Assembly (NCBI GenBank): GCA_020912385.1
Contig: CP087206.1
Coordinates: forward strand, 3,286,001-3,350,000
DNA from: Neofusicoccum parvum
Taxonomy: Eukaryota > Ascomycota > Dothideomycetes > Botryosphaeriales > Botryosphaeriaceae
Direction of reading: 5' to 3'
DNA: 64,000 nucleotides
The notes beneath the pieces were generated by a model, which was not told the origin of the DNA, did no database searches, and saw only the letters and a program-made list of their open reading frames with translations. Both the position numbers and the translations under genes were made by a program. Of the stretch, positions 47,880-59,212 are shown piece after piece. Position 1 is the first letter of the stretch, and the number at the start of each line of letters is the position of its first letter.

Positions 47880-48471
47880 TTTGAGGATTCTTACCAGTAG
47901 AAATGCAGTGAAAATGACCATTCCAGATATGGGAAGCTTGTTTCGGCCCGCCATTTCAGTGAAGAAAAAGGTAGAAGCGTTAGAAAATAGTGTGAAGACA
48001 AACAAAATGACATCTAAAGTCAAGTAATTCTCGCGATGTTGTTCTTGCGGCCAATGACGTCCAAGGCTTGGCCTACGAGAAAGGATCCAGTGACAATACT
48101 AATGCAGGCGCTTGCAGACCATAGTGACTGCATATAAGCGGGAATCAGATAGCTAGAAGGCTGGATTGGATAAGGGATGCCGTAACGCACGCAGGAAGTG
48201 AGGGAATGCCACAGCCGTGGCAGTAACTGAATAGTCCAAACCCTCCGCGCACAACGGTCAGGAAAAGATTTTGTGTTGGGCACCAGGAGTCGTTGGAAAT
48301 TACTTACCAAGCACCGTTCCTCCGCCCGCGGTATACAGCGCCCAACAACAGAATCTTTTCTGCTTCCAGAGAAATCCCCCATTTTCTCTCCGGCTTCACT
48401 TGGAACCATGGAATTGGTTCAGTCATCGTAAGCAAATCAACTGGATGGAGAATGGATTCAACAATAGGCAC
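47880..48471 (-). pseudogene. Decayed MFS (sugar-type) transporter
   Basis: Minus-strand fragments in different frames line up in order with the start of an MFS sugar transporter. They are KQKRFCCWALYTAGGGTVLG (first membrane segment), then YSVTATAVAFPHFL, then in another frame RYGIPYPIQPSSYLIPAYMQ and SLWSASACISIVTGSFLVGQ, ALDVIGRKNN (the A-like motif between segments 2 and 3), and further LTLDVILFVFTLFSNAS. A small frameshift, which looks like a 4-bp duplication, separates HFL from RYGIPYP near 48195. Stops interrupt the rest, and the C-terminal two thirds of the protein are missing. I therefore call it a truncated, disabled copy. Confidence 0.65.
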
Positions 48472-49377
48472 TACGGAGGCTGTTTACTTCTGTGGTAGTA
48501 TCCTCGAACCTCGATTGTGGTGACCAAACATCAAATCTTGAAGCCGCAAGCGACGATGTCTTGTGCGAGGCAGATTGCATTGAGTGAAATAGAAAGATAA
48601 AGATTCTAACCCAAGGTTATTATATACATTGAAACTGCTCCCGACCAATCTTCGGTTACATGTTACTTAAGAGCGGAGTCGCAGGGAATACTGCCGCAGG
48701 ATCAACATTTCTACAACGCAAAGTAGGAAGATGTAAATGCATGCGGAGGCTACAGTTCAGGATTGGAGTGCGGTTCACCCTAAAAGCACCAAAATCCCCC
48801 TGGCTTACTTACCACCCTGCATGAAGTGGCGGCTTTGGAGCCTTGCGGTGTATCATTGCAGCCCGCCAACGCCATCTGACATTGCTTTTCCTCCATTGCC
48901 GAAACACGGCTTGACCGATCTGCTGTAGAGTCTTAGCCAGTAGGGTAATCTTCTGCAAATAAAATGTTTCGCGGCATTGCTCAGTAAGCAGCCGTACCAG
49001 CTACCGCCCCTGGTCAGTTCTTGCTCATTAGTGCTCTGCGATGATCTCTTCCTGCGGCAAGCAATTGGGGTTCGCAAATGCGTGTGGGTTCAATCTTTCG
49101 GGATCTGTATCTCCGCAGCTGTTTGCTATGTCCGAACGGCTCTCCTTCCCATGGTATATCTCCGACATGCTCCCCAAAACCCTAGCGCCAGGCCCATCTA
49201 AAGCGGCAAAACTTCTGCCATACAAGAAGCATATTAAGTTTTCCATCCATCTTGACAGACAAACGTTTCCACCCCGTCCCTCGTCTTAGAAATTAAACAA
49301 AAAAAAAGAAAACCTCGCCGTCATACACTCCCCGACATACTCTTTGCACATATCTCTTTGAAAATCTTACAACCCTC
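48472..49377. other. Intergenic region, no gene seen
   Basis: About 0.9 kb, AT-richer than the genes, with only short frames. It may include the old promoter of the decayed transporter on the left and the 3' UTR of the FAR-17a-like gene on the right. Confidence 0.45.
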
Positions 49378-50444
49378 TCAGTGCCTCACGCCCACCTGCG
49401 CCTGCGCCTGCTGCTCGGCCTCCTCCTGCAACCTCTGCTTCACGGCCTCGTGCACCTGGGTCGCGGCCTCCATCTCCATGTAGCCCTCGGCGCCCAGCTC
49501 GGCGGCCACGGCGTCGTCGCCGCTGCGCTCGCGGCGCGAAAAGCGGCCCTCCAGCCCCAGGCGCTTCTCGGTCAGCAGCACGCGGCCGACGATCAGGAAG
49601 TGCACGACGACGAAGATGACGATCATGGCGGCCAGGATGCCGAAGCAGTAGCCGGCGACCGAGCCGGAGCCGTTGGACTGGATGTCGAGGAAGGAGTAGA
49701 CGTAGAAGTGCTGGGTGTAGTAGGTGACGTAGGCGAGGGCAAGGTAGAGGCCGAGCAGGATGGCCAGCGGCAGCATGTGCCACCATGGCGGCGGGGCGGT
49801 CCGCGGGAGGAGGATCTCGAGGAGGGCGAAGAGGGAGTTCATGGCGTGCACCGAGATGTTGTACCAGGAGGTGAAGGGGCTGGCGAAGGAGTTGGACGAG
49901 AGGATGACCCAGTAGACGACTGTTGGGTGTGTTAGTGGTGGCACGGGTGGGGGGTGATCGACGGAGGTGCGGCGGGAGGGAGTGCCAAGAGGTTCTTGGG
50001 GGAAAGCTTGCTTGTATGCGAGGTCGTGCAAGACACGTCGGGGGGAAACAGGGACGGGAACCGCTTACTCGTCACAATAAAAGGAAAGTTGGTGATGGTG
50101 CTGTAGTAAATGCTATGCAGCGTCTGCAGCGCGGGTGGCCATCGTGCTAGCAGCGGACGACCGGTCAGCCAGTAGGTGCCGGTGTGCAGGGCTGAAAAGG
50201 CGAAGTAGAAGGCCAGTCCCCAGTAGGTCAGGTTGGTGAAGAAGGAGAAGGACTGGCCGACGCCTCCTAGGTGCTGGGTGCCGCGCCAGCCCAGGTTGAA
50301 GAAGGCCGTCACGAACGCGTAGACGGACAGCAGGGCGCGAAAGGCGAACAGCAGACCCGGCGGCAGCAGCCACGACGTGGCAAAGCGATGTGAAGGGTCG
50401 AATGGCGAGTCGATGCCGAAGCCGACAGCCTTGAGGAACGGCAT
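49378..50444 (-). CDS. FAR-17a/AIG1-like integral membrane protein
   Basis: Two exons on the minus strand, 50444-50069 and 49919-49378, with a 149-nt intron (GTAAGC...CAACAG) and phase 1 join, 305 aa. AIG1/ADTRP relatives are multi-pass membrane threonine hydrolases acting on fatty acid esters of hydroxy fatty acids. That activity is known for the animal proteins and only inferred here. About six hydrophobic segments are visible. The two catalytic regions of the family are recognisable: FFTNLTYWGLAFYF, with the Thr of FTNLT, and SVHAMNSLFALLEILLPR, with the His of SVHAMN. The C-terminal 60 residues are a soluble Glu/Ala/Gln-rich tail. Start MPFLKAVGFG is the first ATG of the open exon. Confidence 0.85.
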
Positions 50445-53400
50445 TTTGAGGAATCGCTCTTGCTGGGTTGGAGAAAGCCCGTGTCCCCGAGGAAGATAAG
50501 GAAATCACGCAGCGACGGCGGCCGCGCTCTCTTTTTCTGCTCCTGCCTCTGCCCAATGGACCCCCCGTTCACAGATCCTTGCTTCTTCTCTCTTCCCCGG
50601 CACCTGCGTGGTGCTGCTGCTTGGTGCGGAGCCTCTGCTGCTGCCCGTCTTGGCCGTTTCGCGATCCGAAGAAGATCAAAGCCCCTGCTTGAGCACCACG
50701 AGGAACGGCGGCGTCGCAGGCAGCGTTTGGGCGCAGCAAGACGACAGAGGATCTCGCCTGGGCAAGGGGCATGGGGCGCTGGGGAGTGAAAAGGCACGGC
50801 TGGGTGCGCGCGCGGCCTTGCGGCACCCGAGCACATATAAGCTGACGCAGAACGCACCAGGTCATGGTCGGGTTAGGAATGGACAAGCGGGCAAATTGAT
50901 GGACGGACAGGCTGCCTGATGGGGCTGAGGTGTCCGCCGCGGTCTTAGCTGCAAAATGAAACGGGCGCGCTCCGCCGCGCAGATTGCTCGCGCATGCACA
51001 GGACACACAGGACATCTTTTCTCTTCGTCGAGCGCCCCGTGCGCCGTCGCGGCCACTGCGACTCGACCATCGCGCCGAGCCAGACAAGCACGACGTGCAG
51101 CGGGCATGCGAAGCAACGATGTGCGCGAGGCAAGGGCGCACCCGGCGGGCGCCACGAGCTGGAGCTAGCAATCAGCTGGCAGCCAGTGGCAGGCCGCAGC
51201 TGGCAGCTGGCAGCGGCGACTTCGCTTGACAGCTTGACAGCTGACCCTGCCCCAGCACGGGCCCCGCGTCTTCAACACCCACCGAACACGCCCCAAAATG
51301 CCCCAAATTGCCTTGAAAAGGCTTCGCTCAACCCGCCGGCATGCCCCGTTGAGACAGAAAAGGAAGGCGCACAGGGACTTGAACACTTGAGCCCAGGACT
51401 AGAACCGCTTCGGACTGCGAGTACGCTGTACGGTCTCTTCTCAACCTCAGCATTGGGATACGGCCCTTTGGCGCCTTCCAAGATTATTTCGTCGAGTGTG
51501 GGGACCTGGTGGCCCTCAAGTTCTGGGTGCTGGTGGAGAATATTGAGATGGCTGTCAACGCCATCTGTGTACCGGTAGTGCTGGCAGTTGTTGCGCTGAA
51601 TCAGGTTGATCTGTCCGTCGTCTGAATTGCGCAAAGACGGGGGAAGTGCCTCGAAGCCGCTGCTAGCTGCAGCTTGCTTACCACCATCGCTTGTTGAGGT
51701 TGCCGATCCCTGATTGGGGGATTGATGAGATAAACACTTATGCAGCGTTCAAAACCTACCATCGAATGCTCCGGCCCGCGCCTCCAGACTGTGAGAGCCC
51801 ATGGTGAAGCAGTATCAAAATCGTCGTGGCAATCCCCCAGCAAGGGATGAACAATCGCATTCTCGACCAACCAGCGGGGCACGCACAATTACTCGCACCT
51901 ACAAACCACGCCCTCACTACTTACCACGAGGCCAGACAATACCCTCAAAAGCAAGGGTCCAACCCTATGTCCAGTCGAGCCAGCACCATCCCTCCCACCC
52001 TCCTTGCACGGGGCGCCCTCCTCCCGCCGACGAACCACCGTCCCGCTGCGCCAGAATACGAGCAGAATTTCGCGACTCGCGACGTTGGCGAGCCAGCGCG
52101 CCAGCAAGCCATGACGCCAGCCCGCTAAACCCCACCACTCTCGTCCACGAGCGCAAAACTCCCTCCAAGCGCTGCCGGCTATGAGCTCTCTGCCGACGAT
52201 GAAGCGGCCCGCAGCCTTTCGTTTCATCCGAGCCCGCACCCGCCGATCGAGCTCATGCACGCATGCATGCGCAGTATTTCATGCAAGCGCGGCGCAGCCG
52301 CGAAAGCTTGTGTTCAGGCTTCCGCACCTTCATTCAACCTAAAAAAGAATAAAAAAATAAAAAGCTCCCGACAAACCCCCCGGACGGCTGCGTGTCAGTT
52401 GGTCCCTGTGCTCCAAGGTGGAATGCGCAGTCAGTCGCGCGATCGGTGATGGTGGTTATGTTTACTTTGCGTCTGCGCGTCTCAATTTTCCGGCCTGCTG
52501 GGTCGAGGTGTGCCGGGACATGTGTTTTTCAACGGATCATCTGATCGCTGGACCTTCGAGGCGGGAAGGAGGTGATCGCTGACGTATGTATGTGAGTGCG
52601 AGATCGGCTTCCATCCAGAACCCATGCTACTTTAGATCGGTGGGACTGTTGAGGCTGTGTTTTTTTTTTTTTTTTGCTGTGGTGACGATGGGGTTGTACA
52701 TGCAGGAGACAGGGGCAGCACGCTTTGGAGAATCGGGACGGGTGGGACTGTCTCGGAAGAACGTGGCTCGAAATGCTTGCGTGGTGCCGCCAGAGCGAGC
52801 GAGGGGCCACACGCCTTTGCGTCTGCAAGGTACGGCAATGTCGGTGATGCTGGGCGTCGGAGGTCCCTCCGCCATGATGTGGAGTTTGCAGTAACATATT
52901 TTACGTATTGGCGTCTTGATGCTATTAGTGCTTTTCTGGTGCGAAGGAAAGCATGTACCGGTTACAAGCAAACATGCGATGCGCCTTCAGTCAGCTGCAA
53001 TTGATTTCCAAGCCGCCAGAACTATTGGCAGATCTGAATCTGAATCTATCTCAGCACACCGTGGGACCACAACATTTGCATAAGCATTTATCCATTTGAT
53101 CATCTACCTTACGGCCGGAATCTGGAGTGAAACCTCCGATTCAAGTGGCCATTTCCCCTGACTTTGAAAAGCACCCAGTGACGCTTGACCCATCACCAGA
53201 TCTGAGGTCTCCAAACCGCAAGATTTGTGGACCGAGTTCGGAGAGAGAGAACACAATTACCAAATAAAATGAAGCAACTACAATTGCCAATAAGAGATTC
53301 GCGAGGCGAATCGTACTAGTCTTGCAATTGCAGTGGCGGCAGAAGCGCAAAGCAAAGAGAAGCTGCTATGCGTTTCACGCATAGAAAGTAAAGAAGTGGG

Positions 53401-53488
53401 AAGAGCCGAAATGCAGTAGGCAATTACTGCGTCTTCGTTGCCGAATGAAGTTCTTCCGGAAGGTAAGTCCACATGTAGAGCTGCATTT
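50445..53488. other. Intergenic region with one doubtful small gene
   Basis: About 3 kb upstream of the FAR-17a-like gene and downstream of the p23-2EXR gene. It contains a poly-T run near 52660-52676, GC-rich promoter-like sequence at 50.5-51.2 kb, and a candidate spliced frame at 51272-51762 (separate entry). No tRNA or transposon was recognised. Confidence 0.45.
51272..51762 (-). CDS. Possible spliced gene of unknown function (doubtful)
   Basis: Minus strand. A frame of 146 codons from 51709 to a stop at 51272 has a balanced, protein-like composition (for example ALPPSLRNSDDGQINLIQRN, HPELEGHQVPTLDEIILEGA). Its only plausible start is an ATG at 51762-51760 followed at once by a GTAGGT donor and a CAATCAG acceptor, so that exon 1 would end right after the start codon. 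Coding-like text seems to end around ...RSGSSPGLK, after which the sequence becomes Ser/Gly/Cys-rich, so a further intron or a different end is possible. No family recognised. Confidence 0.3.
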
Positions 53489-55737
53489 TCAAGGAGTGGC
53501 CAGGTACCGCTGCGTGGCCGCTGCCAAGAGCTCGCACGGCGACCTCAATATGAAGGCGAATCCATAGTACCGGCACTTCAAGTAGACGTTCTTGTACGAT
53601 TCCATGTAGTCCCCGAGTTCGTTCGGATAGAGCTCTCCCCTTATCAACGGCGTATCGTAGCTTTGCTCGGCCACGACGGCAATCTTTGCCTTTGGCATGT
53701 TGAAGAGAACGTGCTTGAAGAGATACTCCTCAACACTGAGGCGCTTCGCGTAGACGATCTTCTTGTTGTTGGGCATGGCCTCTGCCGCCTCGTGGTACTC
53801 CATGTGCCACTGCCTTACAAACTCGGGCGCGATGATGAATCTAAGCTCCAAGAGCCGTCCGGACTTGACCAGCTTGCGGATGCATGCTTCGAAAGATCCC
53901 CTGATCCGGTCCTTGTGCGGCCTGGCAGAGACAAGTCCAAAACTCGGGGCAGACTTGAAAACCCAGGTGGAACGGAGCTTATCCAGAGTCGGACCATGGT
54001 ACCAGATCGGGACATGGACTTCCAACCTGCGGAGCTGGTTGACATTGAACTGACCAATGGTCTTGAGAAAGCACTCCAGGGCGACGAAGCCGTGGATATC
54101 AGGGAACTGAAAGGTGGCCTCACGGTAGAGGGTGATGGCGGCCTCCTCACTCACAGCCCTTGAAACGAACAGCAGGCCAGGAGATGCACACCTCTGGTAA
54201 TTGTTTCCGATGAAGTAGCGCGTGCGGGCCTGCTTCTTGGCCTTCCTCACTATGCATTGAAGCTTGAACGTGTTGCTGTGGTTCTTAGCGTGCACCCGTC
54301 CATCATTGAGGAGGTCCTTGTAGAACTGGTGGTATTCGTCACGGAGGGCTGGGTGGAACTGAACTGGGTGGTCGATGGCGAGCGCAAATCCGAAGATACG
54401 AAGGCGGATCTCTCGAGGCAGCCTCATCAGGCGCGAGGTCTTGAAGTTCTATTGTTATATCAATTGAAGCCGAGTAAGACCCAGGAATTAGCACTCACCT
54501 GAATCTCCATGTTCCTATCGACTCTCTTCTTCCACGTCTCGAAGCTGACGGGCCGAAGGCTGAAGGGAAGCTTGCGGCCAGCACTTGTGAACAGCCTATG
54601 AAGACCGTCAAGGTTGTCGGTCCAATCAAGATGGATGAGAGTCTCTTTGGCCTTAGAATGAACTGGCTCATTGTCACACCCATCCTCAGACTCTTCGTCC
54701 TCCTCAGAACCATCTTCAGACTGGTCTTCCGCAGCAGTGTCAATGGGATCAGCGCTGTCGGGGATCTCAGGGACCTGCGGGCCATCGCCGAATAGCGAAA
54801 TGGGCGGATGTCCTTTTACCAGATGGTGGTTGTCTTCATTGGGTGTCTCGTTGGACATCTTATTGGTAATCTCATCAATGGCCTCTTTAGGCATATCCTT
54901 AGAAGTCTCGTTGGGCGCCTCATCGGCAGTCTCTTCAGGTAAATCCTTGGAAGCGCCGTCACTTTCCGGCGAGTCGCGCTCACCGGAAGTCTTGTCATCC
55001 TTCGCATCTTGGCTGAGGCCAGATGAACCACCGTCGTTAGAATGATCATTTCCTTGGGAGGAGTGACCAGTCGGTGCATTGCCACCGGGAGGAGGAGGAT
55101 CTCCATCATCAGAGCCATCATGGTCGCTATGAGTAGGGTCGTCATCATCGGCGGCATCCGCTGCATCATCTTCTTCGGAGTCGGAACCCGCTTCCTCCTC
55201 CGTGACTTTCGAAAGCTTATTAGAGGAGGTGGATCCTGACTGCCTTTCGGTGTGAGTGACGAGACCTTGTGACACCGGAAGCAATGCCAGAGCTGCGTCG
55301 GCCAAGGCCTGGAGCTCGGCGCGGTCCATGTTGGCGATGGCCTCCTCCTCAGGGTCTGGATCCCCATCCTGGGCATGTTCGTTGACCCAGCGGTCGAAGT
55401 CCTGCTTGACATAGTTCGGAACGACCGCGTCTGAGAGCAGGGTCGGCCACCAGTAGTCAGGCTCGGCCTTGTAGAGCTTCAGCTCGAGTTGGCGGTCCGT
55501 GTGGTTGACAACGGTTTCATTGGGGTAGATGTCATGGTGAAGGTCCAGTTCGAGGTGGTAGTCGGCATTCTGAAGGGCTGAATGGGCGTCGAGGACAATC
55601 TTCTTGTCCTGAAGGTCTAGCTTGAGGTTCTGCTGCGCAACATCGCGCACTGCGATGGTCAAGATAACGCAGTTGTCCTCAGGCACGTAGGAAGACCTCT
55701 GCGCCCAAAGGACGTCAGGCATAAGCTGGGCCGTCAT
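53489..55737 (-). CDS. p23-like CS domain fused to a 2EXR/F-box-like domain
   Basis: Two exons on the minus strand, 55737-54499 and 54448-53489, with a 50-nt intron (GTGAGT...AATAG), phase 0, 732 aa. Residues 1 to about 125 are a CS/p23 domain like the Hsp90 co-chaperones Sba1/Wos2: VLWAQRSS, LKLDLQDKKIVLD, YHLELDLHHDIYPNE, YWWPTLL and DFDRWVNE. A long acidic, Ser/Asp/Glu-rich linker (about 150-390) with repeated DE(A/I)(P/T)NE(T/M)S-like units follows. The C-terminal 320 residues start LMRLPREIRLRIFGFALAI, the hallmark of the fungal 2EXR (F-box-like) domain, followed by LLFVSRAVSEEAAITLYREA. If the intron is not used, the first exon would stop at 54460 and a separate 2EXR gene could start at 54427. 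The good splice signals and matching phase favour one protein. Confidence 0.75.
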
Positions 55738-56170
55738 GTTGTCGCTCCGTGGCCCGACGCGTCGCGCGTGGAGTGACGTCAGCGAGTAGAGCTTGGGATT
55801 GACCCGGCGCAGAACGTCCAGCGGACGAGAAAGGAAGACGATCGGCTTGGGGAAACGCCCAACTCAACGTGGATGGGCTGCACTTGCTGGATGTGCCGGG
55901 AGGGTTGCAGCTGGGGGAGGGTTGTTGCGGCGTGGCAGAAGGCGCATATGGCACGGCGGCTTGCTGCAGCTCCAGCCCGTGCGCTCCAGGGCCCTCCGCG
56001 GCTTGCTGCCTGCTGCCCGCCTCAACTGCAAACGCCGCGCCCTCACTGCCGTCTCTCACTCTGCCCGTCTGGTCGCCAGTCTGCACCGTCCGGTACTCGT
56101 CCGCAACACGTTCTCTTGCTCACACTCTCTTCCAGATACCGTTGCATTTGCTCTGTTAAACTGTCCTGCT
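55738..56170. promoter_or_regulatory. Region between amidase 3' end and p23-2EXR start
   Basis: 433 bp that must hold the p23-2EXR promoter and the amidase 3' UTR. GC-rich; no site recognised. Confidence 0.4.
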
Positions 56171-58680
56171 TCACTGTCCCTTGAGGACCGCCTCCACTAC
56201 CTTTGCTGCACCGAGCACCTTCTCTTCCTCAAGTTTCCGGCCGACAATCTGCACGCCAACCGGCATCCCGTCCATGCTCTCTGGGTCGTAGAGATTCCAG
56301 TTCCACTTGTCCAGCTCGTTTCTGGGCGCGTAATCGACCTTTGCATCCAAACTCTTGTCCACAGCACCGCCAGGCAACACCACGGCACTGTAGTCCAGGA
56401 AGTTCCAGACCTTGGTATACCCTACCCATCGGCACCCTCGGTGAGGCACTGCTGGGTGAGGCATTACTGGAGTGAGCAAAACGTCAACCTTGCGGCCTGA
56501 CGGCGAGCGCACTGTGTTCCACTTGTCGACGTAGCGCTTCTGCTGTTCGTGCTTGAGCTTGTTCAGTTGCCAGTATTCGTACACCGAGATAGGCTGCCCA
56601 CGGTTCACGAGAGCCTCCACATGTGGGATGTAAGGCTCTCCGCCAGCAAGAACCTCTCGGCGAATGTCTTCGCCGCCATCGGCCGTGTAGAATTGATCCT
56701 TGGCTCTACGTCAGCATGACTTTCAGCCAATGGAAAGGAAAAACACATGCCATGATCTCGATACACTCGCGATGGCCGCTGTAGTCCCATGGGATCACTT
56801 CATGCCCAGCTGCTTCAAGCTTACGGGCTGCTTCTTTCACGACGCGTTCGACGGGAGGATGCACCTTTACAACACCGTCGTCGACGAGGAGGCCGATCAC
56901 CAGCGGGCGGGACTGGATTTGCTCCTCGACGTCGGCTCTCCAGGGCAGAGGAACAACCTTCGGGTCATAATCCCAAGGAGCAGCATCGACGACTGCTTTT
57001 GTCACAAACCGCAGCGAAGAGAGCGAGCGCGCCAGAGGTCCAATCACGGATGGAACGTGTTCCTGACCGTCGGTCGAAACTGTGACGTTCTGGTAGGGCA
57101 GCCGACCACTCTAGTTCGGATAAGCTTCCCCCAGTACATGGAATCGGGTTTACGTAGAGGGCCACGCACGCTGGGTTTCAGGCCGTAAAGGCCGAGCATG
57201 TGGCTCGGGATGCGGATGGAGCCCCCAATGTCTGTACCCCAACCGACGATTGAACCGTGCTCGGCGAGCAGTGCGCTTTCCCCACCTGTTGAACCGCCCG
57301 GCGTAAATGCGGGATTGCGAGGATTGGTCGTGAGCCCCCAAAGCGGATTCTCGGTTTCGCACCACTAATAGCACACGCGCAAGTCAGACAGAGCTATAAC
57401 ACCCTCATATAAGGCCCGGCCAATTGAACGGCCGCACCCCCCCTGAGGCGCAGCCAAGCATCAACACAGAAATATAGCTGACTTAGTCATGGAGAAAGAG
57501 TCGGCATTGACAAGAGAAGGAATATTCCGCTCCCAAAAGGGCAGGGGATGAAAGTTGAGCCGCGCCAGGGCCAATATAGCAGCTTAACAGTGCGTTTCGC
57601 CTTTATTGGGGATACGGATGCCAATTCAGGCTCCGAGGCGGGCCGCGGATTAGGCACGAACCGGCGCCGCCGAGTCGGCCGTTGTTGGGCGTACCGACTT
57701 ACCATAATGGACTGTGGGAGGTTGGTTTTGGCAACTATGATCGCTCCCATCTGCCTGAGCAGCGCGACCACGACCGCATCCTCGGCAGCTGGGCGAAAGG
57801 CCTTCGACACGTACCCGATGGTACTGTCGTATCCCTTGACGTCGAACTGGTCCTTCAAGGTCACGGGGAGGCCGTGAAGGGGGCCGATCGGCTTGCCGGT
57901 GGCCGCAAGGTGCTCGTCAAGCTCCTTGGCCCGGCGGACAGCATCATCGAAAAGGACTTCCGTAAGGCTGAAACGAAACGGTTAGCACGCTAGGCGGCCC
58001 GAGAGCGGGATTACGTGCCAATTGGTCTAGGATGAGGCCTGTTAGCCGGAACGCGTCGGGAGTCGGCGGCGAGTCGTGAGGTGCTGCACGTCAAAGCCGG
58101 GAAATTTGCAGTTTGTCTTACCTTGCCATGTGCCGCCACGGCTCTGTGATTGATTGACGCGCCGTTAGAAGGTTCTCCATAAAAATGACCAAGGACGAGA
58201 TCAGCGCCGACGCAGAGCGATCTGAATCAGGTTTTACCCCCGTACGCGATCCAGAGCTCGACCCTCACCTCTGAATGTACGCGACAGCCACATCGGCGGC
58301 ACTCACCGCGCGTGTGGAGATCCTAGTCAGCAACTCCTCGATATCGTCGATTTCGGTAATTGACTGGATGAGCTGCTCTTGGGCGTCCTGGCGAGCGCCG
58401 GTCAGCGTATCAGAAGTCTCCTGAAATGAATCAAGGCAGGTCGGGGCGCGGTGTGGTTGGCGGCGGGCCTGCGCGGAAAAGAAGCAACGACGTGATAGCT
58501 AAAACACGGGGGGAGAGAAAAGCAAATGCCCAGAGAGACGGAAGGGGGAAGCCGCGGCAGAGGCCAATGACATACTCGTACGGGCGGATGCTCGGAGAGG
58601 AAAGCGTCGATAGCGGCGGCCTGCAGGGCGCGCTTGTGCTCCGCTTTGGCGAGCCATGACGGCTTCTCGGTACTGCCCAT
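56171..58680 (-). CDS. Amidase (amidase-signature family, acetamidase/general amidase type)
   Basis: Eight exons on the minus strand: 58680-58582, 58420-58269, 58143-58122, 58026-58019, 57967-57703, 57364-57170, 57110-56751 and 56698-56171, 542 aa. It hydrolyses an amide to acid plus ammonia. The catalytic triad is Lys132 (LPVTLKDQFD), cis-Ser207 (TPGGSTGGE) and nucleophile Ser231 (GTDIGGSIRIPSHMLGLYG). The Lys-Ser-Ser spacings of 75 and 24 equal those of the FAAH family. The C-terminal part (DVLLTPVMPHPAVPHRG, DGMPVGVQIVGRKLEEEKVL) is typical of fungal acetamidases. Exon 3 is 22 nt and exon 4 only 8 nt (ACCAATTG, completing TNC in the conserved TNCLTE). Introns 4 and 7 begin GC rather than GT (GCACGT, GCATGT). 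Intron 5 is long (338 nt). No signal peptide, so cytosolic. Confidence 0.88.
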
Positions 58681-59212
58681 CGCGAGGGTTGGAGGAGTGC
58701 TGGACGTCAACCTGCACTGCCCCTCGCCGTCGCCGGGTACATATACGAACCACGTGCAGCACGCGACCCGGCAGCCGCAGCCGCAGCGCCGACCTGAGAA
58801 GCGGGAGGCTTATCGCGATCCCAAGGATGGGAGGGCCGGCACCGCTGAGTGGCGCTGGGACGCTCGGGAATGACACACCCCCACCTTTACCTCTGCAACC
58901 GCGGGCCCTCGGCCTGTGCCACTCCCCGTAACGGAGATCCACCCCTGGCGTCCGAGCGCTCCGCGCAAATCCACAGCACTCACTGCCATACTGGCCGCAC
59001 CGCGCGCTGCGAGAAAAATATTCTGGACCTTGTCAGGCCACCAATAACGGCCACCGGTGGCATCCTGGAGCACAGTGTGAGTGCCCCTGCGCCCAGTGGG
59101 TGGTAATGGCGGCGTCTCTCCACATCGAGCACGCGAGCTTCAAGATGGAGGTGGCTTCCTTCCACCACTTTTCCCACTCTTCGAGCACAGCCGAGAGCTC
59201 CCTTTATTGGCG
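58681..59212. promoter_or_regulatory. Divergent promoter between amidase and FAD monooxygenase
   Basis: 532 bp separating two divergent start codons. It is GC-rich and gene-free. Shared control of two catabolic-type enzymes is possible. I did not identify a binding site. Confidence 0.45.

Noticed and set aside
51365..51440. tRNA-like word GGACTTGAAC on the plus strand (minus-strand T-loop)
   Set aside because: The bases around it do not pair into a T stem, and no acceptor or anticodon arm could be built.
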